Source: Bacillota bacterium (GTDB lineage Bacteria > Bacillota > Negativicutes > Sporomusales > Sporomusaceae). Taken from it: a stretch of DNA of 37,981 bases. Each line of letters begins with the position of its first letter. Position 1 is the first letter of the stretch. The stretch spans positions 1-37,981 of the forward strand of contig JAEZVB010000089.1 of NCBI GenBank assembly GCA_023443285.1, read 5' to 3'. Below, piece by piece: positions 7,069 through 13,681 of the stretch. The notes beneath the pieces were generated by a model. The model was not told where the DNA came from. It searched no databases and worked only from the letters and a program-made list of their open reading frames with translations. Both the position numbers and the translations under genes were made by a program.

Positions 7069-8436
7069 TTACCTCCGCTGTTTTTCCGCCCAGCCCTCAA
7101 GATTATTTTGACGAGCCCGTGCTACTCCCAGAGAACCGGGGGGGACGTTTTTGGTAATAGTTGAACCGGCAGCTACATAGGAGCCGTGACCAACAGTTAC
7201 TGGCGCTACCAAATTAGTATTGCAGCCAATAAATGCATCATCTTCGATTGTCGTACGATGCTTATGTTTACCATCATAGTTCACCGTAATAGTGCCAGAA
7301 CCAATGTTGACGCCAGCACCCATATCGGTATCACCGATATAGCTAAGATGCGGTATCTTACTTTTTTCGCCGACAGTGGAGTTCTTAACTTCAACAAAAT
7401 TGCCGACTTTAACCCCGTCTTTAAGACAAGTGTCAGGCCGCAGGTGTACATAAGGGCCAAGCGTTACATGGTTGCCGATAGTGCAGTCATGGGCATAGGA
7501 AAAATGGATAGTGGTCTCATCCCCAATTGTCGTATTGCTAAGACGACTGTTAGGACCGATACTGCAATTGGCACCAATCTTACTTTGCCCCTCAATCCAA
7601 GTGAATGGATAAATAATGGTATCTGCTCCAACCTCAACCTGAGCATCAATAAAAGTACTGCTTGGGTTCATAATGGTAACACCGTTTTCCATCAGCTCAT
7701 CCAGCTTACGTCGCCGGATAATGCCTTCGGCTTCTGCCAGCTGCTGGCGGGAATTGATCCCCAGTGTTTCCCGGTAGTCATCCGCTTTGACTGCCCATAC
7801 CTTGTTGCCTTGCTGGTTTAAAATGGCGATGACATCTGTCAGGTAATACTCGCCTTGCGCATTGTTGCAGGTTAGACCATCTAGTGCAGTTAACAGCTCT
7901 TTCGCCTCAAAGCAATAAATGCCGGTATTAATCTCACTTACCGCAAGTTCTGCCACAGAGGCATCTTTGTGCTCGACAATTTTTTCAACTTGTCCAGCTG
8001 AATTGCGAATAACCCGGCCATACCCTGCCGGGTCAGGCATAACTGCCGTAAGTACAGTAGCGACTGCCTGCGCCTGAGCATGCTCAGCGTACAGCCTAGC
8101 CAACAGTTTTCCGGTTAATAACGGTGTATCACCGCATAATACCATAACTGTGCCAGCAAAATTACTAAGTTCTCTGCGGGCTTGCATCACAGCATGCCCT
8201 GTCCCTAGCTGCTCATTCTGAACAACAAATTCAGCCTGACCAGCTAACGCATCAGCTACACTTTGTGCGCCAAAGCCTACGACAACCACCTTCTTGTCAG
8301 CGCCCGAGAAACTAGCCGCATCAAGTACCTGCTGAACCATAGGTTTGCCGCCTACCTGGTGGAGAACCTTAGGCAAGGCTGATTTCATCCGGGTACCCTT
8401 ACCGGCTGCCAGGATGATAGCCATCAAATTTGACAT
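7069..8436 (-). CDS. glmU: Bifunctional UDP-N-acetylglucosamine pyrophosphorylase / glucosamine-1-phosphate N-acetyltransferase
   Basis: A 455-residue enzyme giving UDP-GlcNAc for peptidoglycan and other wall polymers. The N-terminal uridylyltransferase shows LAAGKGTRMKS, the QLGTGHAV segment and CGDTPLL. The C-terminal half (from about 250) is a left-handed beta helix of hexapeptide repeats (for example IGANCSIGPN, IGNHVTLGPY) with the conserved catalytic region KNSTVGEKSKIPHLSYIGD and VNYDGKHKHRTTI. GGAGG lies seven bases before the ATG. It is cotranscribed with prs downstream; the threonine ammonia-lyase gene lies 122 bases upstream, across a hairpin. Confidence 0.98.
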   Translation of the reverse strand: MSNLMAIILAAGKGTRMKSALPKVLHQVGGKPMVQQVLDAASFSGADKKVVVVGFGAQSVADALAGQAEFVVQNEQLGTGHAVMQARRELSNFAGTVMVLCGDTPLLTGKLLARLYAEHAQAQAVATVLTAVMPDPAGYGRVIRNSAGQVEKIVEHKDASVAELAVSEINTGIYCFEAKELLTALDGLTCNNAQGEYYLTDVIAILNQQGNKVWAVKADDYRETLGINSRQQLAEAEGIIRRRKLDELMENGVTIMNPSSTFIDAQVEVGADTIIYPFTWIEGQSKIGANCSIGPNSRLSNTTIGDETTIHFSYAHDCTIGNHVTLGPYVHLRPDTCLKDGVKVGNFVEVKNSTVGEKSKIPHLSYIGDTDMGAGVNIGSGTITVNYDGKHKHRTTIEDDAFIGCNTNLVAPVTVGHGSYVAAGSTITKNVPPGSLGVARARQNNLEGWAEKQRR

Positions 8437-8510
8437 TACTATACCTCCATCCCTGACTGCCAGAGGCAGTTCAGGCTCGGTTGAACTATTCTTTTTTCGA
8501 CACTAATGCG

Positions 8511-8561
8511 TAAATTCCTCCAAGCGTTACATTTAAATATCTGTAACGCAGGAGGAATTTA
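8511..8561 (-). terminator. Long imperfect hairpin between ilvA and glmU
   Basis: AAATTCCTCC plus GCGTTACA (8512-8531) pairs with TGTAACGC plus GGAGGAATTT (8542-8560), a stem of about 18 bp with a small bulge and a ten-base AT loop. It starts at the ilvA stop codon. No U-run follows on the minus strand, so it may be a weak terminator or an attenuator; one arm contains a Shine-Dalgarno-like GGAGG. Confidence 0.5.
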
Positions 8562-9782
8562 AATAACCTCTGCCGGATAGCCCTCGCGCCGCAAAGATGC
8601 CATAATCTGCTCAGTATGCAATACATCGCGCGTTTCCAGGGCAATATCAACAACGGCCTGCCCCAGCGGCACATGCCGTTCAACCCGGTCGTGGGAAACA
8701 TTGAGTACATTTGCCTGTGTCTGGGCAATAATGACCAACAGTCGCTGCAAGCTGCCTGGCCTGTCGACGACCACTGTCCGTAGGCGCACGCGGCGGCCAG
8801 CTTTGACCAAGCCACGTTCAATAATGCGAGAGATAAAGTTAACATCCACATTACCGCCGGAAATAACACTGACAATCTTGCCTTTTGCCGGAATTTTATC
8901 ATGGAGCACCGCAGCAAGGCTGACGGCACCGGCGCCTTCCACCATAAGCTTAGCCCGTTCCAGTAGCATCAAAATCGTGCTGGCAGTCGCCTCATCATCA
9001 ATAACAACCATATCATCCACATAGCGGTCAATAAGCCCAAAGGTCAACTCTCCGGGAACCTTAACCGCAATTCCATCGGCAAAAGTTTCGGCATCTTTGG
9101 TGGTCTTCAGTGTATGTGCTTTTTTGGACATATACATGGCTGGTGCCCCTTGTGCCTGGACACCATACACCTTGACATGCGGTGCCCTCTCTTTTACGGC
9201 AACAGCAATACCGGCAAGCATACCGCCACCGCCAACAGGAACAACGATGGCGCTGACATCTTCTAAGTCTTGTAATATTTCAAGGCCAATCGTGCCTTGG
9301 CCGGCAATAACAGCCTTATCATTGAAGGCGTGAATAAAGGTTTGCCCTGTTGCGGCCTGCAGCTCAACTGCCCGCTGATAGGCCTCATCATAAACACCCC
9401 CGGCCAGCACTACCTCGGCTCCATAGCCCCGGGTTGCCATAATTTTAGCCAGGGGCGCAATTTCTGGCATAACAATGGTTGCCTTGATCCCAGCCTTGCT
9501 AGCTCCGTACGCCACTCCCTGGGCATGATTGCCGGCAGACGCAGCAATAACCCCGTGAGCTTTTTCCTCCGGGGTCAAACTGTTTATTTTATTGTAAGCT
9601 CCCCGGATTTTAAATGATCCGGTTTTCTGCAAATTTTCCAGTTTTAAATAAATCTCACTGCCTGTTAACGTGCTAAAGGTATTGCTCTTATCCAGTGTCG
9701 TATGATGAATAACGCCGCTCAAAGCTTCTCTGGCCTTTTCAATATCGGATAGCGTTACGGCACATTTAGCAGTCTCTGACAC
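8559..9782 (-). CDS. ilvA: Threonine ammonia-lyase with C-terminal ACT domain
   Basis: A 407-residue PLP enzyme converting threonine to 2-oxobutanoate and ammonia, the first step to isoleucine or a catabolic route. The PLP lysine is Lys58 in GSFKIRGAYNK; the phosphate-binding glycine loop is GGGGMLAG near 184, and SGGN is near 316. Residues from about 328 form one ACT domain (RTVVVDRPGSLQRLLVIIAQ), the layout of the roughly 400-residue TdcB/IlvA subgroup, rather than the longer two-ACT-subdomain enzyme. The start is a GTG with GGGGAG eight bases before it. It lies 15 bases downstream of purR and is likely cotranscribed; this pairing is not the Bacillus arrangement. Confidence 0.93.
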   Translation of the reverse strand: MSETAKCAVTLSDIEKAREALSGVIHHTTLDKSNTFSTLTGSEIYLKLENLQKTGSFKIRGAYNKINSLTPEEKAHGVIAASAGNHAQGVAYGASKAGIKATIVMPEIAPLAKIMATRGYGAEVVLAGGVYDEAYQRAVELQAATGQTFIHAFNDKAVIAGQGTIGLEILQDLEDVSAIVVPVGGGGMLAGIAVAVKERAPHVKVYGVQAQGAPAMYMSKKAHTLKTTKDAETFADGIAVKVPGELTFGLIDRYVDDMVVIDDEATASTILMLLERAKLMVEGAGAVSLAAVLHDKIPAKGKIVSVISGGNVDVNFISRIIERGLVKAGRRVRLRTVVVDRPGSLQRLLVIIAQTQANVLNVSHDRVERHVPLGQAVVDIALETRDVLHTEQIMASLRREGYPAEVI

Positions 9783-9797
9783 ACGCTCGTCTCCCCT

Positions 9798-10616
9798 CTA
9801 GTCTGATGTTAATACTGGCCGAATGTCTGTAACCTTAGTATGTTCATCAACATCATGTAAAATTAGCAGGGATAGATAATCTTCCACTAATTTATGTTCA
9901 GGCTCAGCTGTAGCAACCAGCACACCAATACCGACAACTTTGGCACCTACTTCGTGAGCCAGATCAACCATGCCGCGCGCCGTAGCACCGGCCTTCATAA
10001 AATCATCAATAATCAGCACTCTAGCCCCTGTTGGTATGGCCCGCTTAGGCAACGACATGGTCTGAATGCGTTTGGAAGAACCGGAAACGTAGTTGATACT
10101 GACAGCCGAACCCTCCGTAACCTTGCTGCCGTGTCTTACCGTGATAAGCGGCAAATCAAAGGCACGCGCGGTCATAAACGCCAGAGGAATACCTTTCGTC
10201 TCTACCGTTAATATGTAGTTAGGCTCCAAATGCGCCAGCCGTTCCATAAAGATTTCTCCCACTTTAACCATTAGGTGAGGAGTAAATAACAGATCGGACA
10301 TATATAAAAAACCACCAGGAATAATACGGTCAGGTTCAGCTAGCCTACGAGCCAGTTCGCCCAAGAGTTTATCCGTATCTCCGGCAGATACTGTGGGAAT
10401 CAGTCGGACACCACCGGCCGCTCCGGCCACTGTCTCAATTGTCCCTAAACCAAAATGCCCCATGGTTTCTTTTATTGTTGTAATATCTTCACAGATAGTT
10501 GATTTGGCGGCTCCAAGCAGTTCACTAAACTGACTAAGTGAAAATAAGTGGCGAGGCCGATCTGCCAAAATCTTAGTCAGCGCCGCGACTCGTTCCATTT
10601 TCCGTACTTTATCCAT
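9798..10616 (-). CDS. purR: Bacillus-type purine operon repressor PurR
   Basis: A 272-residue repressor. Residues 1-75 form a winged-helix DNA-binding domain (SQFSELLGAAKSTICEDI). The rest is a phosphoribosyltransferase fold with the PRPP-binding loop VLIIDDFMKAGATARGM near 197-213; in this family PRPP binding releases the protein from DNA and the domain has no enzyme role. Length and layout match Bacillus PurR, not the LacI-type enterobacterial PurR. The ATG at 10616 has GGAGG eight bases upstream. A SigH-like promoter and a PurBox-like site precede it, which suggests sporulation-phase input and autoregulation. It is followed 15 bases later by ilvA. Confidence 0.95.
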   Translation of the reverse strand: MDKVRKMERVAALTKILADRPRHLFSLSQFSELLGAAKSTICEDITTIKETMGHFGLGTIETVAGAAGGVRLIPTVSAGDTDKLLGELARRLAEPDRIIPGGFLYMSDLLFTPHLMVKVGEIFMERLAHLEPNYILTVETKGIPLAFMTARAFDLPLITVRHGSKVTEGSAVSINYVSGSSKRIQTMSLPKRAIPTGARVLIIDDFMKAGATARGMVDLAHEVGAKVVGIGVLVATAEPEHKLVEDYLSLLILHDVDEHTKVTDIRPVLTSD

Positions 10617-10640
10617 GCTAACTTCCTCCGCGATCTGGGA

Positions 10641-10653
10641 AATACCGAATATT
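10641..10653. promoter_or_regulatory. PurBox-like site in the purR leader
   Basis: AATACCGAATATT matches the Bacillus PurBox AWWWCCGAACWWT at 12 of 13 positions (T instead of the C after CCGAA). It lies between the SigH-like promoter and the purR start, suited to autorepression. The usual second inverted box was not found. Confidence 0.45.
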
Positions 10654-10680
10654 ATCTCCTAAATATATTTTTTTATTCAC

Positions 10681-10707
10681 ATTCTCTATGGAAAGCACAA
10701 TTCCTGC
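10681..10707 (-). promoter_or_regulatory. SigH-type promoter upstream of purR
   Basis: On the minus strand, GCAGGAATT - 11 bases - AGAGAAT matches the SigH consensus RnAGGAwWW-N11/12-RnnGAAT at every position. The -10 is 10681-10687, the -35 core 10699-10705. Transcription would start near 10675, about 60 bases before the purR ATG. Confidence 0.7.
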
Positions 10708-10745
10708 CAGCAAAAAAAATTTTACTTTATTATAATAGATATGAT

Positions 10746-10773
10746 AAAAACGCGGAATTCTCCGCGTTTTTTT
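10746..10773 (-). terminator. Terminator after the nucleotidyltransferase gene
   Basis: CGCGGA (10751-10756) and TCCGCG (10761-10766) with flanking A5 and T-runs form a short GC stem with U-tract on the minus strand. It abuts the stop codon at 10774 and separates the ispE-gntR-mobA-like unit from purR. Confidence 0.85.
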
Positions 10774-11532
10774 TCAGCAGGTCTGCGTCAAAAAATTTCT
10801 GACTAGTTCCAAATCACTAGGCTTATCTACATCAATGCCAAGTTCTGCATGGGGTGAACAAATCACCGCACCTTTAATCCTTAGAATATCACTCACCCGC
10901 TCTTCTATCTGTGCTAGCTTAAGTTTTCCTAAAATAAACCGCACGACAAAAGTCCAGCCCAGCAAGCAGCACAACCTGATAGGATTTTTGCGCTGGGAAA
11001 TTATCTGTTCGGCCACTTGCACACATTGCGGAACAATGCAGGGATTGACAAGAAAAATGTTTCCGCCGGTAAATGTCCCTTCTCTTAAGCGCACATATGT
11101 CCTTTTATTACCAGGAAAACGGCGCTCATGATCACACTGAGCAATAACAGGATAATATACATCGGCCTGCACACCGGCACATTGGTTGATAAAATCATCA
11201 ACGGCCGACGGCGTGAGCAGCGGAATGTCTGCAGTTACTACCAGGGTCAGGTTTTCATGTCCTAATGCCTCCATTCCCCGGCTGATGGTTTCCATAATTG
11301 TCTGACCGCCCTGTAAGATAATGGCCTTGTCCGGAAAAGAGCATGTCCTTAGTTCTTCGACCGGACCGGCGACAAAGATACGGGAAACATGACTGCTTGC
11401 GGCAAGTGCCTTAGCCACAAATTCTACCATTGGCTTACCGGCAATATCAATCATAGCTTCATAGGGCTGTGCTGTATAGTGGTTTAAATGCTCATTATTT
11501 TCTCCACCAGCCAAAATTATGGCATCGTACAT
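10774..11532 (-). CDS. MobA-like NTP transferase domain protein
   Basis: A 252-residue protein of the nucleotidyltransferase superfamily that includes MobA, IspD and the GlmU N-domain. The N-terminal nucleotide-binding motif is IILAGGENNEH (normally LAGGxSxR/K; here the usual basic residues are altered), followed by AMIDIAGKPMVEFV and VVTADIPLLTPSAV (the metal-binding Asp). The C-terminus GIDVDKPSDLELV is typical of the group. Cys-containing middle region FLVNPCIVPQC is less conserved. The transferred nucleotide and acceptor are unknown; MoCo or isoprenoid roles are both possible by family. It lies 22 bases after gntR and ends at a terminator. Confidence 0.8.
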   Translation of the reverse strand: MYDAIILAGGENNEHLNHYTAQPYEAMIDIAGKPMVEFVAKALAASSHVSRIFVAGPVEELRTCSFPDKAIILQGGQTIMETISRGMEALGHENLTLVVTADIPLLTPSAVDDFINQCAGVQADVYYPVIAQCDHERRFPGNKRTYVRLREGTFTGGNIFLVNPCIVPQCVQVAEQIISQRKNPIRLCCLLGWTFVVRFILGKLKLAQIEERVSDILRIKGAVICSPHAELGIDVDKPSDLELVRNFLTQTC

Positions 11533-11554
11533 TCAGTTACACTCCTTTGAGATG

Positions 11555-12238
11555 TTAAGCCTGCCGGCGTTCGTTCAGATCCTGCAGCAAGGTTTGCTCG
11601 GAATTTTCCATATGCTCGCGGGCAATTTGCTGAGCCAGGTCTGTATTGCGGGCGGCAATAGCCTCTACCAAGTGACAGTGTTCTTCCACTGAGATTTTCA
11701 TTCGCCCTGGGTACTGTATAGAAATCGAACGGAATCGGGTAAATTGTTCTCTAAGATTATTGATAATGCCTACCAAGCGGTCATTACGGCTAGCTCTGTA
11801 TAAGATGTCATGAAATTGGCTGTCAACTTCGACGATTTTATCAATGTCATCGCCTTCTATTAGTTCACCAATTTCCACTAACAGTCGTTCCAGTTGCTCT
11901 AGTTCATCTTCAGTAATCCGCTCAACCGCAAGCCCGGCTGCCAATACGTCAAGGGCAGTACGTATTTCAAAAACCTCATTTATGTCTTTAATCGACAAAT
12001 CAGCCACATAGGTTCCTCGACGCGGAATCATCACAACAAAGCCTTCCAGCTCCAATTTACGAATAGCTTCCCGCACCGGCGTCCTGCTTACACCCAGTTC
12101 TTCGGCCAACTGAATTTCCATTAGCCGTTCACCGGGTTTTAGCGCCCCATTAACAATAGCCTCTCTTAATGTTTCTGCCACCACTTCTCTGAGGGGCTTA
12201 TAACTGTCTAATCTAATTGGCACTAATCTTCTCTCCAC
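11555..12238 (-). CDS. GntR-family transcriptional regulator (FadR/FCD subfamily)
   Basis: About 227 residues. The N-terminal winged helix (about 12-75) has the GntR signature LAEELGVSRTPVREAIRKLE. The C-terminal FCD helical domain has the likely metal ligands in VDSQFHDIL, EHCHLVEAI and AREHMENSE, so it probably binds a small carboxylate. I prefer the GTG at 12238, seven bases after AGGTGG; another GTG at 12244 overlaps the ispE stop but is too close to that ribosome site. It is directly downstream of ispE (two-base gap). The effector and targets are unknown. Confidence 0.9.
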   Translation of the reverse strand: MERRLVPIRLDSYKPLREVVAETLREAIVNGALKPGERLMEIQLAEELGVSRTPVREAIRKLELEGFVVMIPRRGTYVADLSIKDINEVFEIRTALDVLAAGLAVERITEDELEQLERLLVEIGELIEGDDIDKIVEVDSQFHDILYRASRNDRLVGIINNLREQFTRFRSISIQYPGRMKISVEEHCHLVEAIAARNTDLAQQIAREHMENSEQTLLQDLNERRQA

Positions 12239-12240
12239 AA

Positions 12241-13101
12241 TCACTCCACCTTTGAAACTGTTTCTGCCACAAATATTTCAGGTACACCCTCAGCCTTCAG
12301 CCGGTCAGCAATCTCTTGCGCCTGCTCCCGGCTACGGACTAAACCAAATACGGTTGGTCCACTGCCGGACATGAGGGCAGCCATGGCTCCATATGTAAGC
12401 ATCGACTCTTTAATTTTAGCGATTTCCGGATATGCGGGAATAGTAACACTCTCAAGTACATTGACTAAATTTTGGGCTACCCCTACCAGATTGCCCTCGC
12501 TCAAGTAGTTGCGCATAGTAGCAATATCAGGGCGCAGCGTAACCTTGTCTGGCCTAAACTGTTGATACACCCAGGCAGTAGCTACTTCGACCGCAGGCTT
12601 AGCAAGGACAACATAACAAGAGGCAAGGGAGGGGAGGGGCTTAAGTATCTCTCCCCGCCCTGTCGCCAGCATGGTACTGTTATATAAACAAAACGGCACA
12701 TCTGAGCCAAGCTTGGCAGCCAGCTTACTAAGCTCGTCCAAGCTTAGATTGAGCTCCCATAGGCTATTTAATCCTTTGAGTACAGCAGCAGCATCTGCGC
12801 TGCCACCGGCTAACCCTGCAGCCAGAGGGATTTGCTTGTCCAATTTGATCTGTACTCCCAGGCCGGGCGAAGCATATGGTTTGAGTAAGGCCGCCGCTCG
12901 ATAGGCTAAGTTACTGGGATCTGCCGGCAAACCGGGAATACTGATACTCAGCGCAATATCATTAGGCTGACTTGTCAATGTAACGGTATCCGCAAGTTGT
13001 ATGGCCTGCATAACCATAGCCACTTCATGGTAGCCATCCGGACGTTTATAGAGGACATCGAGCGCCAAATTAATCTTTGCATAGGCATTTAGTATTAGCA
13101 T
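12241..13101 (-). CDS. ispE: 4-diphosphocytidyl-2-C-methyl-D-erythritol kinase
   Basis: The GHMP-family kinase of the MEP isoprenoid pathway, 286 residues. Family motifs: AYAKINLALDVLYKRPDGYHEV at the N-terminus (reported here from residue 6), the ATP loop PLAAGLAGGSADAAAVLKGL near 94-113 and MSGSGPTVFGLV near 247. The start at 13101 was chosen because AAGGA is six bases upstream; the ATG two codons earlier abuts that site. In Bacillus ispE lies just before purR; here gntR and the MobA-like gene intervene. It follows a cheW gene by nine bases. Confidence 0.96.
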   Translation of the reverse strand: MLILNAYAKINLALDVLYKRPDGYHEVAMVMQAIQLADTVTLTSQPNDIALSISIPGLPADPSNLAYRAAALLKPYASPGLGVQIKLDKQIPLAAGLAGGSADAAAVLKGLNSLWELNLSLDELSKLAAKLGSDVPFCLYNSTMLATGRGEILKPLPSLASCYVVLAKPAVEVATAWVYQQFRPDKVTLRPDIATMRNYLSEGNLVGVAQNLVNVLESVTIPAYPEIAKIKESMLTYGAMAALMSGSGPTVFGLVRSREQAQEIADRLKAEGVPEIFVAETVSKVE

Positions 13102-13110
13102 GCCCATTCC

Positions 13111-13587
13111 TTATACAACAAGCTGCTTCAATGTAATAGATTCTTGCGAAGTCAAAATTTGATCAATTTCAAGCAAAATAAGTAACCGATCCTCTAGCTT
13201 ACCTACTCCTTGAATATATTTCGCATCAAGAATAAACGCCGGGGGGGGTGGCTCTACTTTAGAAGTAGCAATCCGTACTACCTCAGCAACGGCATCAACG
13301 ATAACACCCACGGTCTGCCCATTTACCTCCACAATAATAATCCGGCTATCGTCATCATGCTCAGAAACCTCCAAACCAAAACGCTTTCTCAGATCAATGA
13401 CCGGGATAATTCTACCGCGCAAGTTTATGATACCTTCCATAAACGAAGGCGTTTGCGGCAGTTTAGTAATAGGTACCAGTCGGTTTATTTCCTGCACTTT
13501 AGTAATTGGCAAACCATATTCTTCCTGAGCCAGTCGAAAGATTACTAGTTGAAGCTCCTGGTCAATCGCTTGTTCATTTATTTCCAT
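13111..13587 (-). CDS. cheW: CheW-domain coupling protein (second paralog)
   Basis: A 158-residue single CheW domain, the scaffold that links chemoreceptors to CheA. Conserved segments: EEYGLPITKVQEINRL, FMEGIINLRGRIIPVIDLRKRFG and VGVIVDAVAEVVRI, ending in a helix after LLILLEIDQIL. It is separate from the chemosensory operon at 26-33 kb and lies between cyanophycin synthetase and ispE. Length and layout are like the cheW in the operon (29892-30383), but the sequences clearly differ. It has its own promoter with an overlapping inverted repeat, and GGAGG nine bases before the ATG. Confidence 0.93.
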   Translation of the reverse strand: MEINEQAIDQELQLVIFRLAQEEYGLPITKVQEINRLVPITKLPQTPSFMEGIINLRGRIIPVIDLRKRFGLEVSEHDDDSRIIIVEVNGQTVGVIVDAVAEVVRIATSKVEPPPPAFILDAKYIQGVGKLEDRLLILLEIDQILTSQESITLKQLVV

Positions 13588-13601
13588 CCTGGAACACCTC
13601 C

Positions 13602-13652
13602 ACAGGTAGTCTATAATATATATATTCTACCTGTTCGGGTAGTTGCCTGCAA
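13602..13652 (-). promoter_or_regulatory. SigA-like promoter of cheW/ispE with overlapping inverted repeat
   Basis: Minus strand: TTGCAG (13647-13652), 17 bases, TAGAAT (13624-13629). The perfect repeat ACAGGTAG (13602-13609) / CTACCTGT (13627-13634) overlaps the -10 and the start-site region, so a repressor could bind here, or the transcript could form a 5' hairpin. Confidence 0.5.
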
Positions 13653-13681
13653 CTGCCAATTTGCATTCCATAATTTTTTAA

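Noticed and set aside
8486..8929. A 147-codon minus-strand frame overlapping the end of ilvA
   Set aside because: It is an out-of-frame shadow of ilvA, which has clear catalytic and ACT motifs.
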